Of a DNA stretch of 64,000 nt, positions 9,398-20,044 are shown piece by piece. The notes beneath the pieces are model-generated. The model worked only from the letters and a program-made list of their open reading frames with translations, did not search any database and was not told the origin of the DNA. How positions within the stretch are numbered: the first letter of the stretch is position 1; each line of letters starts with the position of its first letter. This DNA is from Dolomedes plantarius (Eukaryota; Arthropoda; Arachnida; Araneae; Dolomedidae), in contig OU015495.1 of assembly GCA_907164885.2 (NCBI GenBank), positions 4,958,308-5,022,307 of the forward strand, read 5' to 3'. The position numbers and the translations under genes are program-made.

Positions 9398-11629
9398 TTA
9401 ACCCATTAGTGCCTAGCGTCCTTTTAAAAGGACGCTTACATAATATGCTCTAAATCGCTGAATTTTTTATTTTTGTTTGGATCCAAATAGCAGAATATCA
9501 TGATAAAGTGTTGTATTTCTTATTATCCATGAGTTGTTAGCACTACATTAATGTTCTATTTCTGCTTTGAGGGTCTAAAGTCAGAGTTAGTCGTTTTTTA
9601 GGTTTTCAAAAGAGCGTCACGCAAAAAGTAAGTTTATTTTATTGTTTTTCAATGTTACGAAAATATGTTATGCTGTTATCACAGTCAATACTCTTTTCTT
9701 AAATATGTATCTTTCAAAATTGTTAAAATTATTTTTTAACACTGTTATATTTTCTTTTGCGTAGCGTTCTATATATAGGACGCTAGGCACGGATGGGTAC
9801 ATGTTTTTCTGACCTGTTCGGCTATACGAATGCGTCTTTTTTTCTCAATTTATGATGTTTTATTACCATAGAGAAAAGGAAATGCTATTTATTTTCAGAA
9901 AAATGATGTTATAAATTATTTTTATAAATAAAGATTATTGAGTATTCCTTATTTATGAAAATAATTTTAAAGTTCTGTTGATTAAGGAATGATTAAAAAA
10001 ATTTCTTATTTAAGAGAAATATTAGCCTCTTGATAATGTAATGAACGTATTAACAAGTTAGCCTCTTAAATACAAAAATTTTAATCAAAGGATGTGTTCT
10101 GTATTTGGTGATTTTAAAAAATAAAGAGAAATTACGAAGTACATAAGTAATTATCTGGATTTTTTAAAAATATGTGTATTTTAAATGTCTATAATTTAAT
10201 AAATTTTAAGAATTTTGTCATTTAATCCAAATTATATTTGATCTAAATATACTGAAATGAGCAATCTATAAGTTTTAAAGCTCTTATTTATATTTTTGTT
10301 TTTATTTTAAGTTTGACTGTGGAGAGGCATTAGCTTTAATGGCAGAGTTATCTGATAATGATACATTCCATGAAGCGGATATTTATTTGGACCCACCATC
10401 TAATGAAGTTACAGATAACTGGCACTATACGGGTTAATAGAACTAAAAAATGTCCACTTGGAGATGTCAAATCTGTTAAAAAGAAGAATAGGGGAAGTTT
10501 TGATTTTCAGAACAACAAAAATTTTAAAATGGTTCGGTGGAATGACAATAGTGTCGTTACTTTGGCGTCTAACCATTATGGTATTGAACCTGTAGCTCAG
10601 GCCAAACGCTGGTCGAATATTGATAAAAGATTTGTAGAGATTGACCAACCGTATATTGTGTCTCAATATCATAAATTTATGGGACGCACCGATCAAATGG
10701 ATCAAAATCTGGCACAATACCAGTGTTCCATACGGTCTAAAAAATGGTGGTGGCCACTGTTTTTTTTTAGCTTAGAAGCATCAATCCAAAATGCGTGGCT
10801 ATTGTACAGATTATGCCCTTCTAATGACAGTAACAGAATGGATCTCCTCTACTTTAGAAGAGAAATCTATCAGATATATTTTTCTAAGTACAGTAAGAGA
10901 CCAAATAACAGTCTGGCTGTAGGGAAACCAAAAATACTTTCAAAAAGAGTGTCTGGTGATGTCCGGTATGGCGGAAAAGATAATTTAATCGTTGTGAATC
11001 CAAAACGGATAAGATGCGCCTACTGTGACCAAAAAATCCACAAGAAATTGCAATAAATGTTTAGTTGGATTGCATGATAAATGCTTTGAAATCTTTCGCA
11101 CAAAATAGCTTGTATATAAATTGTGTAAAAAAAAAATTACGAATAGTTTTTTTCATTATTTTGTATTTTAATAAGCCTCTTTTATATGTAAATTTAAATA
11201 TAAAAGTGTATAAAATTTATCATAAGACATAATTTATTAAATTTGTGCCTTTTAAGCTATTATTTTTGACATTTTCAGCTTTTTAAACTGTTTTGATTTC
11301 TTTTAAATGATTAAAATACAATTTAAAAACCTTGTGTTTATTTTATTATGCATTTTTTCGCAGAGTTCCATTGGTTTCATGCGTTTATTTATCTAAAAAC
11401 GACATTAAAAGGAATAGTTTTAGAAAATCTAAGGGTTGAAGTGTTTGTGTAAAACCTGTACCCTCCCGTGCCTAGCGTCCTTTTAATAGGACGGTAACAT
11501 TATTTTAAATAAAAATTAAAATTTTAATGCAGGAATTTTTTTATTATTTTTTCAGTTCATTTTGCACCTGTACGAACATAATTAGGTAAAGAAAATTAAA
11601 GAATTCGATGTTGGGCATTAATGGGTTAA
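9398..11629 (+). mobile_element. deleted piggyBac-type element
   Basis: The element is bounded by TTAA at both ends (9398-9401, 11626-11629). Its termini are CCCATTAGTGCC and, inverted, CCCATTAATGCC. Subterminal copies of TGCCTAGCGTCC are found near 9411, 9780 (inverted) and 11470. The left copy makes a hairpin, GCGTCCTTTT-AAAAGGACGC. The TTAA duplication, CCC start and the transposase fragment inside identify piggyBac. It has inserted into the long-TIR element at 9079-14325. Confidence 0.88.
10339..11108 (+). pseudogene. piggyBac transposase, internally deleted and frameshifted
   Basis: The N-terminal acidic segment (MAELSDNDTFHEADIYLDPP) reads from the ATG at 10339. Around 10410 the sequence jumps, in a different frame, to the C-terminal third of a DDE_Tnp_1_7-type transposase: TGTIRVNRTKKCP, then VVRWNDN-like VRWNDNSVVTLASN, MGRTDQMDQ carrying the last catalytic Asp region, KWWWPLFFF and NAWLLYR. 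The first catalytic aspartates and ~300 residues of core are missing. A second shift near 11042 moves the Cys-rich end (CAYC...CNKC...HDKC) into another frame, ending at 11108. The C-terminal Cys/His module normally binds element ends. This copy cannot make a working enzyme. Confidence 0.88.
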
Positions 11630-11817
11630 GTTGGCAGTAAGGATTATTTCGTACCAGCTGACAGCACTGTGTGATATGGTGTTATCAATTGTTGTTCTAA
11701 ATAACTTGTCAAGGTTATGCTTGTGTTCAGTAGTGTTGTTGTAATTGAATTTAAGTGCGTTAATAAGTTTTGCATTGTGTCTTTTAATCCACCCTAGTAT
11801 GATGATAGCTGATAAAA

Positions 11818-14033
11818 ATGGGCAGCGAAATCTGTATTATTTGTGAAAGAATTATACATGACTGTTGTAAGGGGTTTTCTCTTACTGAAAAAGGACTTGA
11901 AGGAATACACATAACATGTAAGGTACGAAAAATAGCAGAATTTCATGTTACCGTTGGACAAAAAGTTCATAAAAATGTAGAGCGCAGTTTATTAATTTGA
12001 AGTCTCCATTTATAAAACAGGAGAATGAAACCAGTTCTTCCTGTTCGGCACGTTCCAGTGAAACATATTTTGATTTCAAAATCAATTGTTTTTTGTGTGC
12101 AGCTGAATTAAGCTCAACATATAAACAAAGGAAAAGAAACGAGTAGTTTGAAGTTCGGGCACTAATCTTAAGAGCATCAGTGCTAGAAAAGTGCCATGAC
12201 CATAATGATGAATGGGCAGAGAAAGTCAAAATACGGCTTCTAAATTTATATGATTTACCTGTTGCAGATGCATGTTATCACAAACTGTGTCTTGTAAACT
12301 TTCGAAATAGAAAATCAATACCACAACAATTTAGTGACATTCCTAAAGCTCCGCAGGTCTCCCAGAGGATGAAGCGTTTTTAAAAGTTATAATGTACACG
12401 AGATAAAAAGACGAAGAACAATTAACCATTAGAGACTTAAATAACAAAATGAAAGAATTTCTTCCTGCAACCTGTGAATATGAACCTTATTCAGTTAAGT
12501 TTATGAAATAGAAGCTAACATATTATTTTAAGAATGAAATCTTTATTGGCACAGTTGCTGGCACTAAGGATAATGTCGCCTTTAAAAGTACAGCTTCTTA
12601 TGTGTTGCAGGATTATCACAAATCAAAAACCGATTAAGATACTGAAGTAGATAAAATGAACCTTATTGCAGCTGCAGCCAAATTAATACGGAACGAGATT
12701 AAAGATATTCCTATTGATCCAGAAACTATCCTTCCATTGAGGACATAGGTAGTTCAGAATACAATTTGAATTACGTTCCTGAAACAGTAAGGTTGTTACT
12801 GTTCATCTTCGTCACCAGTAAGACAAATAAGAACAGAAAGATATCTGCTATCGGACAGGAAATTATGCAAGCTATGCGTCCTCGAAGGTTAGTAATACCA
12901 GTACAGATAAGACTTTGTAAAGATAGGAGTCTAGCTTCACGACAACACAAGCTCAAAATTCATAGTTGAGTCTGTCAACCATATGGGCTTTTGAAAATCA
13001 TATGCAGAGATGCAGAAATTTGAACGTTCAGATGCTGCACAAAGAGGTACAATTATGCCTGATTTTTCCCAATCCTCATTCTCCACAGCGTTTCATTGTG
13101 CTGCTGACAACATTAACCACAATTTAATTACCCTAGTAGGTAGTGGAACATCCCATGGCATGGGTATTATAGCTCGTGTAAATCCAGCAGGGAAGTTTTC
13201 TACGGTCATCAAGAAACGTAATGCTTCTTTTAAAGAACTAAAGGAGGTGGGGAAAATTCTCAGCATAGTTTATCCTTCTCAGGTTAGTGTAATGAAGTTT
13301 TTGAAGTATAAGCATGTCAATGAAATCCAGTATCATGACCCTACGGAAAATCTGGACATATTGTGGAATATCTCACGTCTTTTAAAACCGAAAGTACCAG
13401 CATGGCAAGGAGTTTATCAGCTTCTCCACAAATGTGATCATCCAGGGGTATCATCAGTAGAATTTCTGCCAATGATAGACATGGATCTAACAAATGAAAC
13501 TTGTGCTCTTAACCCTACTGGTTTTTGCTGATCATGCTAAAAAATACAATCAATCACCTGTTGTGACTTTCGATCATCCTCTGTTTCATAAGGCTTTGAG
13601 TATTATTTGCAATGAACCAGAGACGAGTATTTTGAGGAAAACTGTTCTAAGATTAGGTGTATTACATACAATAATGAGCTTCCTTGGATGCATTGGATTT
13701 GTAATGACTGGTACAGGACTGGCTGAAAGGATTGGGCTTAGATTTCGAACGTTCCCAGCAAAAGCAACTAAATCCACCAGTCATGTAAAACCAGAATCCT
13801 TAGTTACAACGGCAGATGCAAATTCTTTTCACAGCTAAAGAGTGTACTATCAAATTCACCAATGGATGGGCATCGAAACTTACCCACTAGCATGGGGCTG
13901 GGAACTAAGTCAAGGAAAGCTAACACCTATAAATATATCAAAAGCACCAGCGCCGGACAACTTGATGAAGTTTTTGAAATGCGGTTGTACCACAATTCAA
14001 TGTTCAATACACACAAAATTCTCTTTTATATAA
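11818..14033 (+). pseudogene. decayed gene of an abundant uncharacterised animal family
   Basis: Fragments in successive frames form one collinear protein with at least five frame changes and several stops (for example TAG at 12144). In order they are: CIIC at 11836; CFLC at 12087; a YDLPVADACYHKLCLVNF block (12246-12300); VAFKSTASYVLQDY (12575); MQAMRPRRLVIPVQI (12868); FERSDAAQRG then AADNINHN and GTSHGMGIIA (13019-13170); ADHAKKYNQSPVVTFDHPLF (13532 on); LRLGVLHTIMSFLGCIGF (13652 on); YYQIHQWMGIE...WGWEL (13842 on); and a Cys-rich C-terminus (CGCTTIQC). From memory, proteins with this motif order are common and unnamed in cnidarian, sponge and arthropod genomes. Biochemical function is unknown. 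The location between long TIRs supports a transposon gene. The start ATG at 11818 is the first Met before CIIC. Confidence 0.72.
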
Positions 14034-14186
14034 TAGTATGAATATTATTTGAAGATGTAAATGATTTTTAAAATAATAATTCAGTTTATATTTCGAATTA
14101 ACTCTAGTTATGATTAAAAAATAGGTTTCCTTTCAAAATCTAAGATGATATATGCCTCCATGTTGACCTTAACTTTCAATTCACAT

Positions 14187-14325
14187 AACACGGTGGCCAT
14201 TTTGGAAAACCACAATATTGGGCCTACGCAGCCCCGCCGGGTGGTAGACATTTTACCATTGCCTTTTTCATGCAGTTTTATGTAAGAATACATCAAGAGA
14301 AATTATATTACAATTACTTCTAGTT
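14187..14325 (-). repeat. right long terminal inverted repeat
   Basis: The ~139-bp right arm of the 5.2-kb element, inverted relative to 9079-9211. It contains a GC-rich insert (CCCCGCCGGGTGG, 14231-14243) absent from the left arm. Confidence 0.78.
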
Positions 14326-14536
14326 TCAGCAAATTTTTAAACTATCTTCACTCTACTACATATTCACATGTCTCCCGTCGCCAATTACAACAACAAGTAT
14401 CTTAGACGAATAAAAGCGTTTTAGAATATGACGTATTTGAGGATTGTGCCAATTTTAATGGTTTGTTCAAATACATTGCTTTCATAGGGCTGTTCAGTTC
14501 AACGTCTAAGTTACGCAACAGTTTGAAATGGCTTTT

Positions 14537-14708
14537 AGGGCCTGTTCACATAGAATCCGTCAGCGTCAGCGTTACTAGTATTGAAATCTATTTAACCAGT
14601 TACAAACCTTCAAAAGATTAGCCCCGACATTTTTACGATCTGTGATTGACTTAAAATATGTCAATACGAGTAATGCTGACGCTGACGGATTCTATGTGAA
14701 CAGGCCCT
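14537..14708. mobile_element. foldback MITE, AGGGCCTGTTCACAT family
   Basis: The 172-bp element starts AGGGCCTGTTCACATAGAAT and ends with its inverse; arms of ~40 bp also share CCGTCAGCGTCAGCGTTACT. It has no coding capacity. The first 15 bases match the element at 27772-27959, so the two probably use the same transposase. TA flanks the left side and TG the right; the superfamily is uncertain. Confidence 0.8.
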
Positions 14709-14881
14709 GAATCCTAAGACGTTTCGAACCAGTGATATGGAGAATAATCTATTTTCCTTTGAGATAAATTCCCCCTGAAATATTGGCAATAAATATACAT
14801 AATATTATCAGTAAATTACATCGATTACTTTGAGAAATAGCGATAAATAGACTTCAAAAATTGAGTTAATAATGCTTTTAT

Positions 14882-15530
14882 TTAAGGGAACAAAGGACCT
14901 TCAATCTCGTTCTTCTTTAATTTTCAATATTTTACTCTATATACCACATGAGTATAATTAATATTCTTTTCTACTGCATTGGAGATACTTATAATTCACG
15001 AATAAGTATTTTGTGGAGGAATTAGGCTTGTTTATCAAAAAATTCTTCAAAAATGGTAGAATTTTTCAAAAGGCTCTATGCGTATTCATTTTCTTCTGAT
15101 ATCTTCCAAATTTCTTAGAATTGTTAGCTGAAGTGTTTGTCACAAAACCGGGCATAATTCTTTGAAATCATAAATATTTTTCAAATTTATAGACCAGAAA
15201 ATAAAGAAAAAACAGGCAGAAAAAAAATTTTTAAGACTTTAGATTCCTACAAGAAGAAAAAATTAAATGCACATTTACATTTGTATACATATGGTAAACT
15301 TATAATAAAAAATTTAAAGACTTTAATTAATATAGAATGCGCATAGAGCATTATGAAAAACGTTAGCTTTTTTGAAAAAAATTTGAAAAAAAGTCATTAT
15401 TCTGCAAAACATTTCTTAATTTGAAGGATATTCAATGTAGTAAAAAAGAAAAATAATTATTCTCATTTTGTATATAGAGTAAAAAATTTAAAATAAAAAA
15501 ATTTAAATTTGAAGGTCCCTTGTCCCTTAA
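14882..15530. mobile_element. TTAA-flanked non-autonomous element, copy 1
   Basis: TTAA stands at each end (14882-14885, 15527-15530). The termini are GGGAACAAAGGACCTTCAA and, inverted, GGGACAAGGGACCTTCAAAT. The 649-bp interior is AT rich and non-coding. The element at 22717-23405 is the same family in the opposite orientation, sharing long blocks such as TTCTTCTGATATCTTCCAAA. The TTAA duplication suggests piggyBac-type or another TTAA-specific transposase. The GGG rather than CCC start is unusual for piggyBac. Confidence 0.85.
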
Positions 15531-15680
15531 AAAAATACATATATCACATATCGTCCGTTAATTGCGAGCAAACATACAACGAGGATCTACTAACGTAAAT
15601 GCGTAATTTTTAAGTAAATTATAAATGTAAAGCATTACGGCGGCTGTGCAACATCCATATTAGATTCGCCCAGCTGAATG

Positions 15681-16767
15681 TTAACCCTTCGGCCGGAACA
15701 TCTGTCTCTCAGACAGCTACGGATTCTTTATTCAACGCTGGGGACCCTACCCTTCGACCGTGGATACTGTGAAGGATACTCTTTAAGAACTTCAGTCATC
15801 ATCTTGTCCTCAGTGTGGAACGGGTGATTTGTGACGAAAGCCTTCTATGGTTGAAGTACATATAATATTTCTAGAACATTGCCTGTCCATTAGACAGATA
15901 TTTCCATTAACGTATATTTAAATATCTTCCTGTCAGGCAGATATTCTTGATAACGTATTATTCAGTATCTGCCAGCTAGTCAGATGCTCATACCAGAGTG
16001 TTTTCATTATCTGAAAACATATTGAAATATTCATTCCAATTTCATCCAAAACGTTTATTTATTGTAAATCTTAAAATATCTATTTGTTAAATATTTTTAT
16101 TTGAGGATTTCCTATTTCTGTTCCTTATATAATTATAAGGATTCATCCTTATAGAAACTCTAGATTTCTGAAAAAAAATTTCCCTATAGATTTTTATTCT
16201 GGATTTTATTATATAGATTTGTTTTTTATCCTTACGCCTAGATTCTCATATTTTTAGAATCCTGTTCTGTTTAATTCTCAATTCTCACTTTTGAATTCAT
16301 TTTAGGAATTTCCTTTTAAATAATGTTTGATTATTTCATCGTCATTCTCCTTTTATTACAATGAAGAGATCTTGTTTATTTAAGTATTAAAGAAACAAAT
16401 TAGGCTCGGTGCACACGAGCGATGCGGTGTCGTTGCGGCACCGCAGTTGCGATCCTACGTCCGTGTGAGTCGGTTAGTTCAACTCTATATACTGCCTGAT
16501 CGCAACTGCGGTGTCGCAACGACACCGGATCGTTCGTGTGCACTGAGCCTTAATGTTACCTGTTTTGAAACGAAGGCTGAGTAATACTGATTTTCTTAAA
16601 AATAAAAAATAATAATTAAGTATAAAAATATATATTGATGTTTTCTACGTTTTTAACTTGAAACTCTAGTTAGAAATACCTGTGAAAGAGATATTCTATC
16701 TATATGCGGCTCACAGACAGATGTTCCCACTAAGTGAGAAAAAATCATGTTCCGACCGAAGAGTTAA
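15681..16767. mobile_element. non-autonomous piggyBac-like element
   Basis: TTAA flanks both sides (15681-15684, 16764-16767). The ends are CCCTTCGGCCGGAACAT and, inverted, CTCTTCGGTCGGAACAT. Many subterminal CTGTCYNNCAGACAG-like palindromic motifs occur (15698-15715, 15881-15900, 15931-15950, 15966-15985, 16709-16722). No transposase frame survives. A foldback MITE (16402-16550) sits inside. Confidence 0.78.
16402..16550. mobile_element. foldback MITE, probable PIF/Harbinger type
   Basis: Arms of ~53 bp pair almost completely: GGCTCGGTGCACACGAGCGA on the left and its inverse on the right, followed by GGTGTCGTTGCGRCACCGCA. TTA lies directly outside GGCTC at both ends, matching the 3-bp TWA duplication of PIF/Harbinger. 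GC content is far above the surroundings. It is nested in the TTAA element at 15681-16767. Confidence 0.8.
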
Positions 16768-16894
16768 CTAAATGAAGACATTTTTACCAGTTATTGTCGA
16801 CTTAAACTCAAACAATTTTCTTTAGTTGTACTCCGTAATATACAAAGAAATTTTTTACTCTATCTCTTTCATTCTTCGACACAAACGAAATAAT

Positions 16895-17105
16895 ATTTCT
16901 AAATTTGAATTATTCAGGTAAAGAAAGTGGTATACTGTGTTTTGAACGCAAATAATTTTTTTGGTGGATGAAATTTCTAAAATGAATAACTCAGCAAAGT
17001 AAAAATTTTCTATGTCTTTCACAGAGTACAATTAAAAAAAATCTCTTAACTATCACTGGAAAATTTTTCTCCATAGGTTAATATTGAGCCCCACGTTATA
17101 ATGCA
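16895..17105. repeat. unclassified dispersed repeat, copy 1
   Basis: The segment ending TTTCTCCATAGGTTAATATTGAG (17070-17092) matches 58070-58153 directly (GAGTACAATT...TTTCTCCATAGGTT). A neighbouring piece (16900-17000) matches 57890-58010 inverted, with ATTCATTTTA, AAATTTC, TCCACC and AAACACA/CTATACCA blocks shared. The mixed orientation implies internal inversion or a foldback element. Confidence 0.5.
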
Positions 17106-17499
17106 TACTAAAATTTTTTAATGTAAAATACATTTACATCGTGAACATGTTTAAAGAGACACGTTGAATTAAAAAACCTCTTTTAAACACATTTACCACG
17201 TGTTTTCACTTCCTGCTAAATACCATTTGTTATCCAATAGCTGAATGTTCTTATCTTAGTGGTGCTAAAATCAAATTCTTTTTTTTTATCACCTAGTATT
17301 TTTTAATACTATTATTATAAAGGCATTGAAAATCTAAGTAAAAACCTTTTTTAAGGTCTCAAGAATTTGGAAAAAAAATTGAGCCTCCAATTTCATATAC
17401 ACTCGTCAAAAGTGAAATTGCAACGCCATGAAGGAATGCGCGTAGCAATGTAAAAATAGTAACAGGATCGATAAATGTCAGAGACATATGCAAATGATT

Positions 17500-18807
17500 A
17501 AATGCGCTTGCGTATCTGGTCAAATGATATCCAATTTCTGGCTATAAAAGCCAGTAAAACAGCAATCTTGCAATATTCGTTGATGAGACTGCCCTATATG
17601 CCTCCAACAAAAACTTTAAATATGCTGTTAAATATGCTGCTTACTCATATGTCCTCCATACAAAACTGGCTCGACAAATGGAAAATTAAAATTAATTCTG
17701 AAAAAATGCGTTGCTGTCATGTTTACATCTAAACGAAAAAAGACATTTAACAGTCTCCAAATCAGAATAGGAAACACAAAAATCCACTGGTCTGATACCG
17801 TTAAATACCTTGGAGTCGTTTTGGACAAAAATATCACATGGAAACACCTTATTCTCCATGTCAGGGACAAGTTCCGAGCAGCCAGATTAATTTACCCATT
17901 AATTTCTCGGAACAGCAAATTAAGCATAGCCAATAAAATGCTCATTTATAACTCTTATTTTCGTCCTATCTTAACTTATGGAGGGTCAGTGTGGTCATAC
18001 TGTGCAAATACCCATGATAAAAAACTCGCATCTGCTCAGAGCAGCACCATTAGACAAATTGTTAACGCGGATTGGTATTTCAGAAATACTTGTATTTATA
18101 GGGAGTTAGGAATCCCTACTATTCGAAATTATCTCAAAAACCAAGCTATTAACTTTCAAAATTCTATTGACAGTGAACTATTAATTAATCTTGCAAATTA
18201 TAATCACGCTGACCCCACTAACAGGAAAAGGCCTCGAGCCATCCTGAGTCTTTCGTCTTAATTTTTTGCTTGTCCTCGTCACTTAAATAAAATAAAAAAT
18301 ATAAAAAACTATACTTGGAATTGCCAAGGCAAATAACATTTAAAAATTTTATAAAATATAATTAAAATCTATTTACTATCCTTAAACTTCCTTCTAGCAC
18401 TTTTATTTTTTGTCTCTGAGTCTTTTCCATTTGGAATTGCTCATTTTATAGTAATTGAACTCACGGATTCTGAACCTTATCTCTCTATCCAATCACTTTA
18501 CTTCCTCCTCTCTCAACTTGCCAATTGAAATCCAGCTTACAGATAGCCATTGACTCCACACGAATCAACACGAGGATCCTGGAGGCATCCAATTAGAACT
18601 CTTCTTTTCACCATCCAATGTTCTGACGAAATGCTTCACTTTGCGTTGTATTTTTCGGTACAGATGAAGCTATTTTCAAACTTTTCACTTCTCATTTCTG
18701 AGACATTTCCGCTCTCCGCTGACATTCTCCAGAAATATCTGCGTTAGAAGGCGTTGGCCTAGGTAACACAGTTAGTTACTCGTTCCTATGGTCCTATGGT
18801 CCTATGG
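17500..18807 (+). mobile_element. 5'-truncated Jockey-type non-LTR retrotransposon, copy 1
   Basis: The copy holds the last third of a reverse transcriptase, a stop at 18259-18261, a ~520-bp 3' UTR and a terminal tandem repeat of CCTATGGT (18785-18807) in place of poly(A). A second copy at 44374-45213 on the opposite strand shares the coding end, the UTR and the same tail, so the 3' terminus is certain. Target duplications are not clear here. It lies between the left TIR and the transposase of the Tc1 element. Confidence 0.85.
17502..18261 (+). pseudogene. Jockey-like reverse transcriptase, C-terminal part
   Basis: Three frames are needed. The catalytic-box region reads F-V-D-E-T-A-L-Y-A-S at 17576, where functional enzymes have (Y/F)ADD; the second Asp is Glu. 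Next comes WLDKWKIKINSEK (17674 on) in another frame. From 17719 a third frame reads KYLGVVLDKNITWK, HVRDKFRAARLIYPLI, KMLIYNSYFRPILTYG and IRQIVNADWYFRN, the thumb and C-terminal region typical of Jockey-clade RTs, stopping at 18261. The fingers, palm start, endonuclease and ORF1 are absent through 5' truncation. Confidence 0.85.
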
Positions 18808-18886
18808 CTCTGTATATGATGCTGTCAATGACACATTGTTGTAACGGAACTTGAAAGAAACTTGAAAGAACTTGAAAATGTAGAGA

Positions 18887-19907
18887 ATGCCTGGGAGACA
18901 TCGGCTTGCTGAATACCAGCAGTTATTGTTTGAGGCACGAGAACGTATCCTAGAAATGCATGAGCTCGGTTTGTCGATGCGCGCAATTGCCAGTCGTGTT
19001 GGACGCGGGTCAGTACAATTTAGTTATGTGTGGCCCGATGGACACAGGACCATCTGAGAATAATGCAAAGAAGCAGTGGATCATCCAGGTGCACGTCAGA
19101 TCGCACTGATAGGCAAATTCAGCGAGTGTTTCGTGGGGATCCGTTCGCCACGGCAAGTCATATTCAAACCTACCTTCCATTATCAGATGGAGCATCTGTG
19201 TCCTGCCAAAGCATCCGTAACAGGTTGCATGAGGCAGGGATGCGCGCACGGCGGCCAGCCACTGGGGTTCCTTTAACCACTCATCACAGGGCTGTCCGTC
19301 TGGCTTGGTGTCGACGTTATCGTCACTGGAAGACCGAATGGCATCGGGTATTGTTTTCAGACGAATCCCGATTTTGTTAATGGAGGACTGACGGTCGTGG
19401 ACACCTGTGGTGGCCTCTCGGAGAACGTTATCTGCCAGCCCATATCATCGAACGTCACACCCACCCCACACCGGGTTTCATGGTTTGGGGTGGCATCATG
19501 TTCGGACAGCGGGCAACCCTTGTGCACATTACTGGCAGTTTAACATCGCCCCGTTACGTAACACAAGTTGTTATGCCTATGGTTCGGCCACTTGTGCAGG
19601 CCGCCCTTTACATGTTATTCCAGCAGGACAATGCCCGGCCTCATGTCGCACGTCACACTCTGTGGAATTCACCTCTTTTCCTGGCCGGCAGCCTCACCCG
19701 ATCTCTCTCCCATCTAGCATGTGTGGGATGCCATCAGACTTGCGGTGCATAAGGCACCGCAGTCGCATAACCATAGAGGATCTGAGAGCTGCAGTGGACT
19801 CGGCTTGGCAAGGAATATCTCAGGAGACCATCAATAGCCTCATAGACAGTATGCCTCGCCGTCTAGAGGTCTGTATAGCTGCCTCTGGTGGCCACATTAG
19901 ATACTGA
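18887..19907 (+). pseudogene. Tc1-type transposase, degenerate
   Basis: The ATG at 18887 opens a helix-turn-helix block (ILEMHELGLSMRAIASRVGRG), broken by stop and frameshift near 19022. From 19030: TQDHLR, the second HTH (SVSCQSIRNRLHEAGMRARRP), TTHHRAVRLAWCRRYRHW and the first catalytic motif VLFSDESRF. A stop at 19378 interrupts. MVWGGIMFGQRA follows, then FQQDNARPHVARHTL with the second catalytic Asp. The third catalytic position, Glu of SPDLSPIEH, is a TAG at 19715-19717. The tail ends MPRRLEVCIAASGGHIRY at 19907. At ~340 residues the layout is full length, but it needs several repairs and lacks a catalytic residue. Confidence 0.9.
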
Positions 19908-20044
19908 ATAAACAGTTTAATTTTTCATATCTTTCTTTGTTTCTTTAATCATCTGTATATGTGTCTTACCTCTACCGATCCTGTTATTTTCACATCGCTA
20001 CGTGCATTCCTTCATGGTGTTGCAATTTTTACTTTTGACGAGTG

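Larger units (their letters stand above)
9079..14325 (+). mobile_element. 5.2-kb long-TIR element, superfamily unassigned
   Basis: The segments 9079-9211 and 14187-14325 are inverted copies of one another, aligning over ~135 bp with only small gaps. Both carry TAGAAGTAATTG, ATATAATTTCTC, TGAAAAA, GTCTAC and, innermost, CAAAATGGCCACCGT. Between them lie a decayed multi-exon-sized gene (11818-14033) and a deleted piggyBac insertion (9398-11629); without the latter the element is about 3 kb. Outside the TIRs no clear target duplication is visible, so the exact ends are uncertain by some tens of bases. Long TIRs plus a gene found in many copies in animal genomes suggest a DNA transposon. I cannot place it in a named superfamily. 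Confidence 0.75.
17400..20044 (+). mobile_element. Tc1-type transposon split by a Jockey insertion
   Basis: The ends are CACTCGTCAAAAGTGAAATT and, inverted, CACTCGTCAAAAGTAAAAAT, extending ~75 bp inward (shared GCAACRCCATGAAGGAATGC and AACAGGATCG). TA lies outside both ends. The transposase gene lies at 18887-19907. The 2.65-kb length is about 1.3 kb above a normal Tc1 element, and the excess is the Jockey fragment at ~17500-18807. Confidence 0.88.
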
